A stretch of DNA of 64,000 nucleotides, taken from NCBI GenBank assembly GCA_023150475.1, contig JAKLKU010000007.1:124001-188000 (forward strand), in the 5' to 3' direction. The notes under the pieces were generated by a model, which ran no database searches, had not been told where the DNA came from, and worked only from the letters and a program-made list of their open reading frames with translations. Source of the DNA: Planctomycetota bacterium. GTDB lineage: Bacteria > Planctomycetota > UBA1135 > GCA-002686595. Shown piece after piece: positions 8,141-17,907 of the stretch. The translations under genes were made by a program, and so were the position numbers. The first letter of the stretch is position 1. Every line of letters begins with the position of its first letter.

Positions 8141-8977
8141 ATGACTTCCACGCGGATCGAACTTTCGGCGAGCGAGCGCATGCCGCTCGGCAAGGCGACC
8201 TATCAAGCGGGCGGCGGGCTCGCGCTCGTCACGCTGACGAACCCGCCGGCGAACGGCTACTCGCACGACATGCTGCGCGACCTCGACGAAGCGATCCTGC
8301 GCGCGCGCTTCGACGACGCGGTCCAAGTGATCGTCATCGCGGGCGCCGGCGACAAGTTCTTCTGCGCGGGCGCGGACATCGGTTACTTGAACTCGCTGAC
8401 GCCGACCAAGAAGTACTACTTCTGCCTGCACGCGAACGAGACGTTGCAGCGGCTCGAGCGCACGCCGAAGCTCGTGATCGCGGCGCTCGGCGGCCACTGC
8501 GTCGGCGGTGGGCTCGAGATCGCGCTCGCGTGCGACCTGCGGGTCGCGCGGCGCGGTTCGGGCAAGTGTGGTCTGCCCGAAGTCGCGCTCGGCGTGTTGC
8601 CCGGCACCGGTGGGACGCAGCGGCTCGCGCGTCTGGTCGGCCGCGCGCGAGCGATCGAGTTGATGGTCAGCGGTCGCACGTTCGACTACGACGAAGCGCT
8701 GGCGCTCGGCGTGATCACGCACGTCCGCGACGCCGCGGACGACGCGACGTTCCTCGCCGACGTGCTCGACTTCGCGAAGGGCTTCACGACGCCCGGCAAG
8801 GCGGCGCTGAGCGTCGGTCACATCAAGGCGGCGGTGCACGGCGGCGTCGATCTGCCGCTCGACGCGGGCCTCGCGCTCGAACGCGAGCTCCAAGCGAAGC
8901 TCTTCGCGTCCGCCGACGCGAAGGAAGGCATCGCGGCCTTCGTCGAGAAGCGCAAGGCGGAGTTCAAGGGCGTTTGA
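8141..8977 (+). CDS. Enoyl-CoA hydratase/isomerase (crotonase) family
   Basis: 278 aa; AGDKFFCAGADIGYL, GGHCVGGGLEIALACDLRVA, LPEVALGVLPGTGGTQRL. Confidence 0.92.
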   Translation: MTSTRIELSASERMPLGKATYQAGGGLALVTLTNPPANGYSHDMLRDLDEAILRARFDDAVQVIVIAGAGDKFFCAGADIGYLNSLTPTKKYYFCLHANETLQRLERTPKLVIAALGGHCVGGGLEIALACDLRVARRGSGKCGLPEVALGVLPGTGGTQRLARLVGRARAIELMVSGRTFDYDEALALGVITHVRDAADDATFLADVLDFAKGFTTPGKAALSVGHIKAAVHGGVDLPLDAGLALERELQAKLFASADAKEGIAAFVEKRKAEFKGV

Positions 8978-8981
8978 GCGC

Positions 8982-9791
8982 ATGCCGCTCGAACTCGGCG
9001 ACTACTTCGCGCGGATCGGCTACACCGGCTCGACCGAGCCCTCGCTCGCGACGCTCGCGAGCCTGATGGCGGCGCACGCGAGCTCGATTCCGTTCGAGAA
9101 CCTCGACGTGCTGCTCGGGCGTCGGATCGGCCTCGACGAAGACGCGCTCGTCGCGAAGCTCGTGCGCGCTCGCCGCGGCGGCTACTGCTTCGAGCAGAAC
9201 GGACTCCTCCTGCTCGTGCTCGAACGACTCGGTTTCACGGTCGCGCCGCTCTCCGCCCGAGTCCGCGTCGGCCGGCCGCGCGAGTTCGTGCCGCCGCGCA
9301 CGCACGTCTTCCTGCGCGTCGAGCTCGAAGGTGCGAGTTGGCTCGCCGACGTCGGTGTCGGAGGCCTGTCGCTGACGGCGCCGCTGCGGCTCGTGCTCGA
9401 CGTCGAGCAGCCGACGCCGCACGAAGCGCGCCGCATCGTCTTCGAGAACCGGCGTTACTACCACCAGGCTCGGCTCGCCGGCGCGTGGACGGACGTGTGT
9501 GAATTCACGCTCGAGGAGATGCCGCCGATCGATCGTGAGCTCGCGAACTGGTACACGAGCGCGCATCCTGAGTCGCACTTCAAGAACCGCCTGGTGGTCG
9601 CCCGCGCCCTGCCTCACGGCCGGCGCGCGACGATCCTGAACCGCGAGTTCACGCTGCGCGCGAGCGACGGCACGCCGGACACGCGCGTGATGCAGTCGCC
9701 GGACGAACTGCTCGACGTACTCGCCGAGCACTTCGATCTGCCGTTCCCGGCAGGCACGCGCTTCCCCTGCGTCGCACTCGACTGGCCCTGA
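8982..9791 (+). CDS. Arylamine N-acetyltransferase
   Basis: 269 aa; SIPFENLDVLLGR, RRGGYCFEQN, FLRVELEGASWLADVGVG. Confidence 0.88.
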   Translation: MPLELGDYFARIGYTGSTEPSLATLASLMAAHASSIPFENLDVLLGRRIGLDEDALVAKLVRARRGGYCFEQNGLLLLVLERLGFTVAPLSARVRVGRPREFVPPRTHVFLRVELEGASWLADVGVGGLSLTAPLRLVLDVEQPTPHEARRIVFENRRYYHQARLAGAWTDVCEFTLEEMPPIDRELANWYTSAHPESHFKNRLVVARALPHGRRATILNREFTLRASDGTPDTRVMQSPDELLDVLAEHFDLPFPAGTRFPCVALDWP

Positions 9792-9816
9792 ACGTGTCGG
9801 GTCGACCCCGACGCGG

Positions 9817-11043
9817 TCAGGAAAGCAGCATGCCGATCGGCACGACGAATTCGTTCGGGCCGACTGCGTGGGGTTCGTCGCCCTGGGTGGCGAGCACGAG
9901 CAAGGACGGCTTGTCGTCCCCCGACGCGAACGTGCGCAGCCCCGCGAAGTCGGAGCGTTCGAAACGTGGTCCTGCCTTCACTTCGATCGCGATATTGCGA
10001 CGGCGCGTCGCGACGACGAAGTCGACCTCGTGGCGCCCTTGCACGTTCCAGTAGCCGAGCGTGGCGCGGCGCAGGTGGATCTCGAGGATCGAACGGAGAT
10101 TCTGCGCGACGAAAGTCTCGTACAGCGGTCCGCGCATGCGTTCCTCGCTGCTAGTCGAGATGTCGTCGACGCCACAGAGATTCGCTGCGAGGCCGGAGTC
10201 CGAGACGTACAGCTTCGGAGTCTTGAGCAGACGACTCTTGCGGTTGGCGAGATGCGGGCCGAGCGAACTCAGCACGTACGAGACCTGCAGCAGATCGAGA
10301 TACTTGCTCGCGGTCCGGCTCGCGACTTTGGCTTCCTGCGCGATCGCGGTCCAGTTCGACATCTGTCCCGTGCGCAACGCGGCGAGCTTCATCACGCGCC
10401 GATAGGCCAGGAGATCCGCGACCTGCGAGAGTTCACGGACGTCGCGTTCGAGGTAAGTGCGTTCGTACGCCTCGAACCAGCGATCGGGCTCCGCCGCGAT
10501 GTCGAGCGCGACAGGTGGCATGCCGCCGAGCAACACATCGCGATCGCCGATCGGCTTGAAGTCTCGAGCTTTGGGCAGTTCGCCGGTCTCGGCGAGCTCG
10601 GCCAGAAACGGCTTCGCCGAGGTGCGAGACGTGAGCTCACGTCGGTTGAGCGGATGGAGCGTCAGGTACGCCGCGCGCCCCGCGAGCGACTCCGACACCT
10701 TCTGCAGGAGCAAGAAGTTCGCGGATCCGCTGATCACGAAGCGACCGTTGCGCCGTTTCCCGTCCACGACGCGCTTGAGCGCTTGGAACAGCTCGGGGCA
10801 ATGCTGCGCCTCGTCGATGATCAAACGCTCGGCTTGTTCGACGAAGCGCACCGGATCTTGGCGGGCCGCCTCGAGCGCGGCGAAGTCGTCGAGCGACACG
10901 AACTTGTGGTCTTTCGAACCGACCTCGTGTTGGAGGAACGTGGTCTTGCCGGACTGCCGCAGTCCGGTGACGACGACGACCGGGAAGGACCGCATTGCGG
11001 CCTCGACTTCGGACGCGAGTTCTCTCGGCAGGTAGCGTGTCAA
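9817..11043 (-). CDS. AAA family ATPase with DUF4143-type C-terminus
   Basis: 408 aa; VVVTGLRQSGKTTFLQ Walker A, LIIDEAQHCPELFQALK Walker B, KLYVSDSGLAANLCG and EVDFVVATRRRNIAIEVKAG. Confidence 0.88.
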   Translation of the reverse strand: MTRYLPRELASEVEAAMRSFPVVVVTGLRQSGKTTFLQHEVGSKDHKFVSLDDFAALEAARQDPVRFVEQAERLIIDEAQHCPELFQALKRVVDGKRRNGRFVISGSANFLLLQKVSESLAGRAAYLTLHPLNRRELTSRTSAKPFLAELAETGELPKARDFKPIGDRDVLLGGMPPVALDIAAEPDRWFEAYERTYLERDVRELSQVADLLAYRRVMKLAALRTGQMSNWTAIAQEAKVASRTASKYLDLLQVSYVLSSLGPHLANRKSRLLKTPKLYVSDSGLAANLCGVDDISTSSEERMRGPLYETFVAQNLRSILEIHLRRATLGYWNVQGRHEVDFVVATRRRNIAIEVKAGPRFERSDFAGLRTFASGDDKPSLLVLATQGDEPHAVGPNEFVVPIGMLLS

Positions 11044-11359
11044 AATCGGTCATAGTATAGCGTCGTTTTGACACACCCGAGTGCATGATTTTGACAAGCG
11101 CGCGCGGCCCGCGCGCTCGCTCGACCGGTGCGCCAGGACGTGGAACGGACCCGGCCGGGCTGCACGCGATCCAGGGCGTGCCCGAGACGCTCTCGCGGCG
11201 CCCCTTGCGGTTTCGCGTTGCTCACCGCGCGCAGCGAGTGCCGTTCGGCGCCGAGATACGCGTCCGCGGGTTCCACGGCACTGCCGCGAACCAGTGGCCA
11301 GGTCGTTGGATGGTCACGAGACGGCGTTGCGTTGCCGGTCGTCGGGCACAGTGCGATCG

Positions 11360-12688
11360 ATGGCACTCACACACACGCCTTCTCGACGTCTGCGCTGGCT
11401 GGCGCTCGGGAGCGCCACGCTCGCAGCTTGCGCGACCCCAGGCACGCCCGGAATGCCGACCTGCGTCTGGCGCTTCGACGTCCCCGGGAGCACGGCCGGT
11501 AGTTACCGCGCGCGTGGCGTCGCGATCGTTCCCGGCCCGGAGCCTGGCGCGGAATCCGAGCTCGCCGTCTTCGACGGGTTGGGTCGCGGGATCAACTTCT
11601 TCTCGCTCCGCGACGGGTCCCTGCTCCGCGAGCTGTCGATCGCTCCACCCGAGGGACTGCAGAGCGTGCCGTTCGGCGAGCTTCGGAACGCCGATGGTGG
11701 GCCGCTGCTCTACTGCACGGTGAACTCGCAATTCGCCGACCCACGGCGCTCCGGCGTCGACTCGAGCGTCGCTGTCATCGATCTGCGTACGACGCAGACG
11801 CTCGACGTCGTTCACGGTGACGCACCGGAGGACTTCTTCGGCTTCAGCGTGTGCAATCTCGGCGATCTCGATGGCGATCGCGCGGACGATCTCGCGATCG
11901 GTGCGCCGCAGTGCCTGAGACACCCGGTGCGCGGTTGCGGCGCGGGCTACGTCGATCTGTACTCGGTCGGCCGCCGGCAGCGGCTGGCGCGACTCGTCGC
12001 GAGTGAATGGGGCGGATGTTTCGGCTGGGCCGTCGCCGCGGTCGCCGACGTGAACGACGATGGCGTGAGAGACTTCGCTGTCGGTGCGCCGGGCACGCAT
12101 CATGAGCGCGGCTGGTGCAGCGGGACGTTGAGCCTGTTCTCCGGCCGGACCTTCGAGCTGATTTGGTCGACTCGGTCGGCGCGTGACTACGGCGGAAGAT
12201 TCGAACCGTTCGACGAGCGCCCCGCTTGTTACCCGAGTGGCGGCATGTTCGCGAGTCGGCTCGTGGGAGAGCTCGACTTCGAAGGCGACGGCGTGCCTGA
12301 CGTCGTTGCGCTCCGCCCCGGGATCTTCGGCATCGCGGATGTCCGTTCCGGCGTCGACGGTCGAGCGCTCTTTTCGTACCACGACGAGCCCGAGCGCGCC
12401 GACTACTGCATCGCGGTCTGCACGTGGCCGCCGCGCGACCGTTCCGAGCTTCCGAGCTCGTTGGTCTCGATCTCGAACCGGTGGGACTACGAGGGTGGAC
12501 CGGATCGCGGCTTGCTGCGCATCTCGCGGCGATCCTGCGGAGCGGCGGAACGCGTCGAGTCGGTACTCCAGCCGGGCCGACGGTTCGCTGGAGGACTGAC
12601 ATCCAGCCGGTCGAGCGCAGACCGCTCCGTGACGTTCGTCGCAGCCGACTACGACGACCGAGTCGGGATCTACGAGCTTCGCGATTGA
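11360..12688 (+). CDS. Lipoprotein-like protein with FG-GAP/integrin-alpha-like repeats
   Basis: MALTHTPSRRLRWLALGSATLAACATPG lipobox; LGDLDGDRADDLAIGAPQ and VADVNDDGVRDFAVGAPG repeats. Confidence 0.75.
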   Translation: MALTHTPSRRLRWLALGSATLAACATPGTPGMPTCVWRFDVPGSTAGSYRARGVAIVPGPEPGAESELAVFDGLGRGINFFSLRDGSLLRELSIAPPEGLQSVPFGELRNADGGPLLYCTVNSQFADPRRSGVDSSVAVIDLRTTQTLDVVHGDAPEDFFGFSVCNLGDLDGDRADDLAIGAPQCLRHPVRGCGAGYVDLYSVGRRQRLARLVASEWGGCFGWAVAAVADVNDDGVRDFAVGAPGTHHERGWCSGTLSLFSGRTFELIWSTRSARDYGGRFEPFDERPACYPSGGMFASRLVGELDFEGDGVPDVVALRPGIFGIADVRSGVDGRALFSYHDEPERADYCIAVCTWPPRDRSELPSSLVSISNRWDYEGGPDRGLLRISRRSCGAAERVESVLQPGRRFAGGLTSSRSSADRSVTFVAADYDDRVGIYELRD

Positions 12689-12703
12689 CGTCGCGACTCG
12701 CGC

Positions 12704-13390
12704 TCAGCGGCCGTGAGTGTCACCCGTTCTGGCGCGCATGCCGTGCAAGCCGAGAACGGCACCCAAGCGCCGAGCCGCGCGGTCGGGGTCGAACTCGCGG
12801 CCGTGGGCGCGGGCTCGCTCCTCGCACTTCGCGCGTTGTTCGGGCGTCAGTTGGTCGATCAGCGGGCGCACCAGGGGCAGGCCGCGTTCGCGGGCTTCCG
12901 CGCGCAGCGGTCGAAGTTCCTGGCGCAGGTACTCGCGGGCTTCGGCGCGCTTCCCGGCGCGGCGCAACTCGCGCGCTCCGTCGCGCACGTCGCGGAGCTC
13001 CGGTCGCAGTTCCTTCGCGATCGGCGCGAGCTCGCGCCGCATGCGCCGCAGCTCCTCGCGTTGCTGTTCGGTGAGCTCGAGCGAACGCACGAAGCGTTTC
13101 GCGTCCTGCACGCGCTCCAAGAGCCGCTCGCCGCGCCGACCGCGGTGCTCGCCTTGCACCTGGCCGCGGCCTTCGCCTTGACCACGCGTCATCGGACGGT
13201 CGGCGCGCCGCTCGGCGGCTCGGTCGCCGCGCCCAGCGCGAGTCGCTTCGCCGGGCGCATGGCCCGGCGCGTCGCCGGTGGCGCAGCTCGCATCTTGCCG
13301 TTGAGCGCGTTGGCGCTCTTGCGCGAAGCCGAGCGTCGCGCCACCGAGGAGGAGGAGACCGAGGACACCGAGAAGGATCGTCTTGCGCAT
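12704..13390 (-). CDS. Spy/CpxP-like periplasmic protein
   Basis: 228 aa; signal peptide, Arg/Glu-rich helices with LTEQQREELRRMRREL and LTPEQRAKCEER (LTxxQ-like). Confidence 0.45.
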   Translation of the reverse strand: MRKTILLGVLGLLLLGGATLGFAQERQRAQRQDASCATGDAPGHAPGEATRAGRGDRAAERRADRPMTRGQGEGRGQVQGEHRGRRGERLLERVQDAKRFVRSLELTEQQREELRRMRRELAPIAKELRPELRDVRDGARELRRAGKRAEAREYLRQELRPLRAEARERGLPLVRPLIDQLTPEQRAKCEERARAHGREFDPDRAARRLGAVLGLHGMRARTGDTHGR

Positions 13391-13499
13391 GGTTCGTGCT
13401 TCCTTGGAGCTTGCACGAACTGGAACCCGCTGCGGCGGGCGTGGTTCCGCCGACCTCCTGAACGCGCGGTTCGCGAGCCCCTCCGGGCCGCCGCCGCGC

Positions 13500-14711
13500 T
13501 CAGGGCCACACCCGTTCGCGCGCGAGCTTCAGCGTCTCGCGGCTGCCGGCGCGCTCGATCACCAGCGTCGCCGACTCGCGCGTCTCGTCCCGCAATCGCG
13601 CCGCCGCGCGCGCGAAGGCCGACAGGTCGCCTGCAGGGAGCTCGATCTCGTCGACCGAGAAGACGCGCATGCCGGGTTCGAGCTGGGCACGGTGCGCCGG
13701 CGAGCCTGCGAGCACCGTGGCGACGCACGTTTCGCCGTCCTTCGACCGCAGCGACACACCGGGAGTCGCCAAGGACGCGCGGCCGAGCGCGCGCGGATCG
13801 GCGACGAAGAGCTTCTTCGCCGGCCAATCGAGCACGAGCTTGGTGCGTTCGAAGAACCGGTTGCCGACCTTCGCCGCGCCCTGCGGCACGAACGAGACCA
13901 CCATGCCGGGAAGTTGGGTGCTCGAGAGCGTCACACTGTCGAGCCACGCCAACGTTTCACCTTGCGGCGAGGGCCCGAACGCGGCCAAGGACGGATTGCC
14001 GAGGATCGCGAGCGAGTGTTTCACGCCGATCCGCGCCGCGAGTTCCGCAGGGAGATCGAGGAACGAGTTGGCGCCGGTGTCGAGCTCGACGTGCTCGACG
14101 CGGGTGTCGCCGACCGACAGCGCGAGGATCGGCAGCGCTTGCACCGAGTAGGCGAACGGCACCTCGAGCCAACCCTTCGTCTCGAACGCGCCCGCTGTCG
14201 GCGCGAGGTCGATCTTGCACGCGGCGTGGTCGATCGAGGCCGCGCCGTGGCGCAGGAGGTTGCCGCCGACGAGCCCGTCGATCTTCTGCTCCGCGAGCTC
14301 GGGCAGCGCGTCGAGGTCGATGACGATCGCCGCGAGCTCGACGAAGCCCACGCCGCCGATCTCGACCCGCGGGAGGGCGACGAACTCTCGCTCCTGGGCG
14401 CGGCCCCCGCCGTCCCTCGTCCTGAACTTGCCGAGCACCGGGAGCGCGAGCTCCTTCGCGATCCGTGGCGTCACGACCATCGGCGCGCCGGTGTCGAAGA
14501 CCATGCGGCACTCGCGCTCGCCGAGCTTCGCCGGGATGCGCATGAGCGACGTGAAGCTCTGGAACTCGACCGTGGCGCGATAGTCGCTCTTCTCGGGCTT
14601 GCCGCTCAGCAGCGCGCCGGCGGCGTCGAAGGCCGTCGATTGCGCGAGCGTCGAGGCGGCGAGGAGAGCGACGAAGGCGAACGTCGAGAACGAGGCTCGA
14701 ATCGGGTGCAT
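13500..14711 (-). CDS. Retropepsin-like aspartyl protease with PDZ domain, exported
   Basis: MHPIRASFSTFAFVALLAASTLAQ signal; CRMVFDTGAPMVV and VELDTGANSFLDLP aspartyl motifs; PDZ-like C-terminus. Confidence 0.75.
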   Translation of the reverse strand: MHPIRASFSTFAFVALLAASTLAQSTAFDAAGALLSGKPEKSDYRATVEFQSFTSLMRIPAKLGERECRMVFDTGAPMVVTPRIAKELALPVLGKFRTRDGGGRAQEREFVALPRVEIGGVGFVELAAIVIDLDALPELAEQKIDGLVGGNLLRHGAASIDHAACKIDLAPTAGAFETKGWLEVPFAYSVQALPILALSVGDTRVEHVELDTGANSFLDLPAELAARIGVKHSLAILGNPSLAAFGPSPQGETLAWLDSVTLSSTQLPGMVVSFVPQGAAKVGNRFFERTKLVLDWPAKKLFVADPRALGRASLATPGVSLRSKDGETCVATVLAGSPAHRAQLEPGMRVFSVDEIELPAGDLSAFARAAARLRDETRESATLVIERAGSRETLKLARERVWP

Positions 14712-14826
14712 GGCGGCATGCTCCGCTCGACGACCCGCCGCACGCCAGCCGGCGTCGGCAGATTGACGCAAGTCGTGCAGCAAGCGCTTTCACGTCGCGG
14801 CCTCGACGCCTGCGTTCGAGTCGGGC

Positions 14827-15711
14827 TCAGGTGGCGAGACGGTGTGCGAGCGCGTCGGCGAAGCGGGCGAGCGCGGGGGGGTGTTGGGCTAGGAAGAGTG
14901 ACGGTTCGACGAGTTCGAGTTCCATCAGCACCGGGCGGTTCGCGGCGTCGCGCGCGATGTCGACGCGGGCGTAGAGCAGTGGCGACGTGCCTGCGACGAG
15001 CTGCGCGCCTGCGACGAGCGATGCAATCGGCGCGAGTGCGGCCTCGCCGAGCGCGAGCTCGTCGGGTTCGATCGCGAGCGCGGTCGAGACGTTTTCCTTC
15101 TGGCCGCTCCAACGCGGCGTCTTGCGGATCGAGTGGGTGAACTGGCCGTTGATCCACACGAGCGCACGCTCGCCGTAGCCGTCGACCGAGCTCAAGTACG
15201 GCTGGAGCAACATGTCGCGCCGCGGCAGGAACTCGGCGAGGTGCGCGCGCGCGGATTCGAGCTCGGCCATCGCGAAACGCTTCGTGCCGAACGAACCGGC
15301 GCCGACCGCGGGCTTCAAGACGAACTCGCTCCAACCGCGACTTTCGAGCTCGGCCGCCAAGTCGACGTTCGCGCCGCGCTCGAAGAGCACCGTCGGCGCC
15401 GTGGCGACGCCGCGCGCGGCGAGCTCGAGCAAGTACCGCTTGTGCGTGTTCCAGCGCACGATCGGGAGCGGATTCCAGAACGGGCCGGCGGTGCTCGCGC
15501 GCGCCGCCCAATCGAGGTATGCGCCCAAGTGGTGCACGTAGTTCCAAGTCGAGCGGATGACGGTCGCGCCGGGCTCTTCCCAACCGATCCGTTCGTCGTG
15601 CCACGCGCCCATCTGCGCATCGATACCGCGCGCGCCGAGCTCGCGGAGCAGCGGCTCTTCGTCGGTGTCGAATTTCGGCAGCGGCCGACACGTGGCGATG
15701 CGCAGTTTCAT
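14827..15711 (-). CDS. ATP-grasp ligase (glutathione synthetase-like), paralogue B
   Basis: 294 aa; VLKPAVGAGSFGTKRF, ALVWINGQFTHSIRKTPRW, YARVDIARDAANRPVLMELELVEPSLF. Confidence 0.82.
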   Translation of the reverse strand: MKLRIATCRPLPKFDTDEEPLLRELGARGIDAQMGAWHDERIGWEEPGATVIRSTWNYVHHLGAYLDWAARASTAGPFWNPLPIVRWNTHKRYLLELAARGVATAPTVLFERGANVDLAAELESRGWSEFVLKPAVGAGSFGTKRFAMAELESARAHLAEFLPRRDMLLQPYLSSVDGYGERALVWINGQFTHSIRKTPRWSGQKENVSTALAIEPDELALGEAALAPIASLVAGAQLVAGTSPLLYARVDIARDAANRPVLMELELVEPSLFLAQHPPALARFADALAHRLAT

Positions 15712-16637
15712 CGGGCGGACTTCGGTCCGATTTGGGCCAGTCGGGCGAGGCGTCGAGCGAGACCGTCGGCGAGCCGCGCGAGCGCCGGCGGGTGTTGGGC
15801 GAGGAAGAGCGAGGGCTCGACGAGCTCGAGCTCCATCACGAGCGGCCGGCCGGCCACGTCGCGTGCGACGTCGACGCGGGCGTAGAGCAGGCCCGCGGCG
15901 AACGGCGCGAGCGCGAGCTCGCCGAGCGCGCGTTCGTCCGCTTCGACGGCGAGCGCGGGCGACACCGACTCGTCTTCGCCGCTCCAGCGCGGCGTCTTGC
16001 GCACGGCGTGGGTGAACTCGCCGTCGATCCAGACGAGCGCGCGCTCACCGTGACCCTCGACCGAGTCGAGATAGGGCTGCACGAGCGCGTCGCCGGTCGC
16101 CGTGAGCGCGCCGAGGTGCTCGCGCGCCGCGTCGAGTGCGCGTGCGTCGTGCGCAACGCGGAAACGCTTCGTGCGGAACGACGCGGCGCCGATCGCGGGC
16201 TTGATCACGACGTCGCGCCAACCGCGGCTCGCGAGCCCGGCCGCGAAATCGGCGGCGAAATCGGCGGCGAAATCGGCGCTCGCGCCGCGCGCGACGAGCC
16301 ACGTCGGCGTCGTCGGCACCCCGCGGTGCGCGAGCTCGAGCAAGTAGCGTTTGTGGACGTTCGTGCGCAGCACGTCGAGCGGGTTCCAGAGCGGCCCGAG
16401 CTCCGCGGCGCGCGCCGCCCAGACGAGGAACTCGTCGAGACGATGGATGTAGTCCCACGTCGAGCGGATCACGGTCGCGCGCGGCTCGGGCGTGGCTTCG
16501 GACGCTCGCCACGCGCTCGGTTCGTGCCACGCGGCCATTCGCGCCTTCACGCCGCGTTCGCGGAGCGCCGCGAGCAAGAGCTCTTCGTCCGGGTCCGGTT
16601 CCGGCAGCGGGCTGCACGTCGCGATCGAAAGCTCCAT
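15708..16637 (-). CDS. ATP-grasp ligase (glutathione synthetase-like), paralogue A
   Basis: MELSIATCSPLPEPDPDEELL start at 16637; IKPAIGAASFRTKRF, YARVDVARDVAGRPLVMELELVEPSLF; overlaps paralogue B by ATGA. Confidence 0.82.
   Translation of the reverse strand: MELSIATCSPLPEPDPDEELLLAALRERGVKARMAAWHEPSAWRASEATPEPRATVIRSTWDYIHRLDEFLVWAARAAELGPLWNPLDVLRTNVHKRYLLELAHRGVPTTPTWLVARGASADFAADFAADFAAGLASRGWRDVVIKPAIGAASFRTKRFRVAHDARALDAAREHLGALTATGDALVQPYLDSVEGHGERALVWIDGEFTHAVRKTPRWSGEDESVSPALAVEADERALGELALAPFAAGLLYARVDVARDVAGRPLVMELELVEPSLFLAQHPPALARLADGLARRLARLAQIGPKSAR
16243..16278. repeat. In-frame 12-bp tandem repeat (3 copies) in ATP-grasp paralogue A
   Basis: gcgaaatcggcg x3, encoding DFAADFAADFAA. 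Confidence 0.9.
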
Positions 16638-16722
16638 CGCGGCATCGTAACGACGACGCGGGCGCGATCGGTGCGCACCGCAGGCGCCGTGCGAACCGCA
16701 CGACGGCTGCGCCGAGCGCAAC

Positions 16723-16767
16723 GGGCAAGTTGGGCGAGTTGGGCGAGTTGGGCGAGTTGGGCGAGCG
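16723..16767. repeat. 9-bp tandem repeat, 5 copies, intergenic
   Basis: gggcaagtt gggcgagtt gggcgagtt gggcgagtt gggcgagcg. Confidence 0.9.
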
Positions 16768-16875
16768 GGGAGACCTGGCCCACGGTCCGAGACCCGCGCG
16801 ACACGCCAGCCCAACGAAGCGGGCCACCGCGCGCGACGCTAGAATCCCGCGCTTCTCCAACTCCCCCCTGAACGC

Positions 16876-17904
16876 ATGCAAGCGGTCCGTATCCATCAAT
16901 GTGGCGAGCCCTCGGCGCTCGCGATCGAGGACATCCCGGCGCCGAAGGCTGGGCCCGGCCAAGTGCTCTGCCGCGTGCTCGGCGCGTCGGTCAACCACCT
17001 CGACTTGTGGGTGCGCCGCGGCTTGCCGGGCCTGAAGCTGCCGCTGATCCCGGGCTGCGACGGCACGGGCGAGATCGTCGAGCTCGGCGCGGGCGTCACG
17101 CACTTGAAGGTCGGACAGAAGGTCGTGCTCGAGCCCGGCTTCTCGTCGGGCACGTCCGAGTTCGATCGTGCCGGCCTCGATCACCTCTCCGACGACTACG
17201 GCATCCGCGGCGAGCACTCCGACGGCTACGACTGCGAGCTCGTCGCGCTCGACGCGCGTTTCGTGTTCCCGCTGCCGGCGGGGCTCGACCCCGTGATCGG
17301 TGCCGCCGCGCCGCTGACGTTCGTCACGGCGTGGGGGATGCTCGTCACGCGCGCGCAACTGAAGCGCGGCGAGACCGTGCTCGTGCTCGGCGGCACGAGC
17401 GGCGTCGGTCAAGCCGCGATCCAGATCGCGAACGACCTCGGCGCGCGCGTGATCGCGACGTCGAGCACCGAAGCGAAGCGCAAGGCGACGAAGGAGCTCG
17501 GCGCGCACGAAGTCGTCGACCACTCGCAGCCCGACTGGGACAAACAAATGAAGAAGCTGACGGAAGGTCGCGGCGTCGACGTCGTCTTCGAGCACGTGGG
17601 GCCCGCGACCTGGGACCTCGCGATGCGCTGCCTCGCGCGCCGCGGCCGGTTGGTCACGTGCGGTGGCACGACCGGGCCGAAGGTCTCGTTGCTCCTGCCG
17701 CACCTCTTCATGAAGAACCTCTCGGTCCTCGGTTCGACGATGGGGCCGAAGAACGCGTTGCCGACGATCTTCGAGAAGCTCGCGAAAGGCACGTACAAGC
17801 TCGTCGTCGACGAAGTGTTGCCGCTCTCGCAGATCCGGAAGGCGCACGAGCGCCTCGAAGCGCGTCAAGTCACCGGCAAGATCGTCGTGATCCCTGGGAA
17901 ATAG
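16876..17904 (+). CDS. Zinc-type alcohol dehydrogenase / quinone oxidoreductase (MDR family)
   Basis: 342 aa; PLIPGCDGTGEIVELGAGV, VLVLGGTSGVGQAAIQIANDLGARVIATSS. Confidence 0.9.
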   Translation: MQAVRIHQCGEPSALAIEDIPAPKAGPGQVLCRVLGASVNHLDLWVRRGLPGLKLPLIPGCDGTGEIVELGAGVTHLKVGQKVVLEPGFSSGTSEFDRAGLDHLSDDYGIRGEHSDGYDCELVALDARFVFPLPAGLDPVIGAAAPLTFVTAWGMLVTRAQLKRGETVLVLGGTSGVGQAAIQIANDLGARVIATSSTEAKRKATKELGAHEVVDHSQPDWDKQMKKLTEGRGVDVVFEHVGPATWDLAMRCLARRGRLVTCGGTTGPKVSLLLPHLFMKNLSVLGSTMGPKNALPTIFEKLAKGTYKLVVDEVLPLSQIRKAHERLEARQVTGKIVVIPGK

Positions 17905-17907
17905 CTC

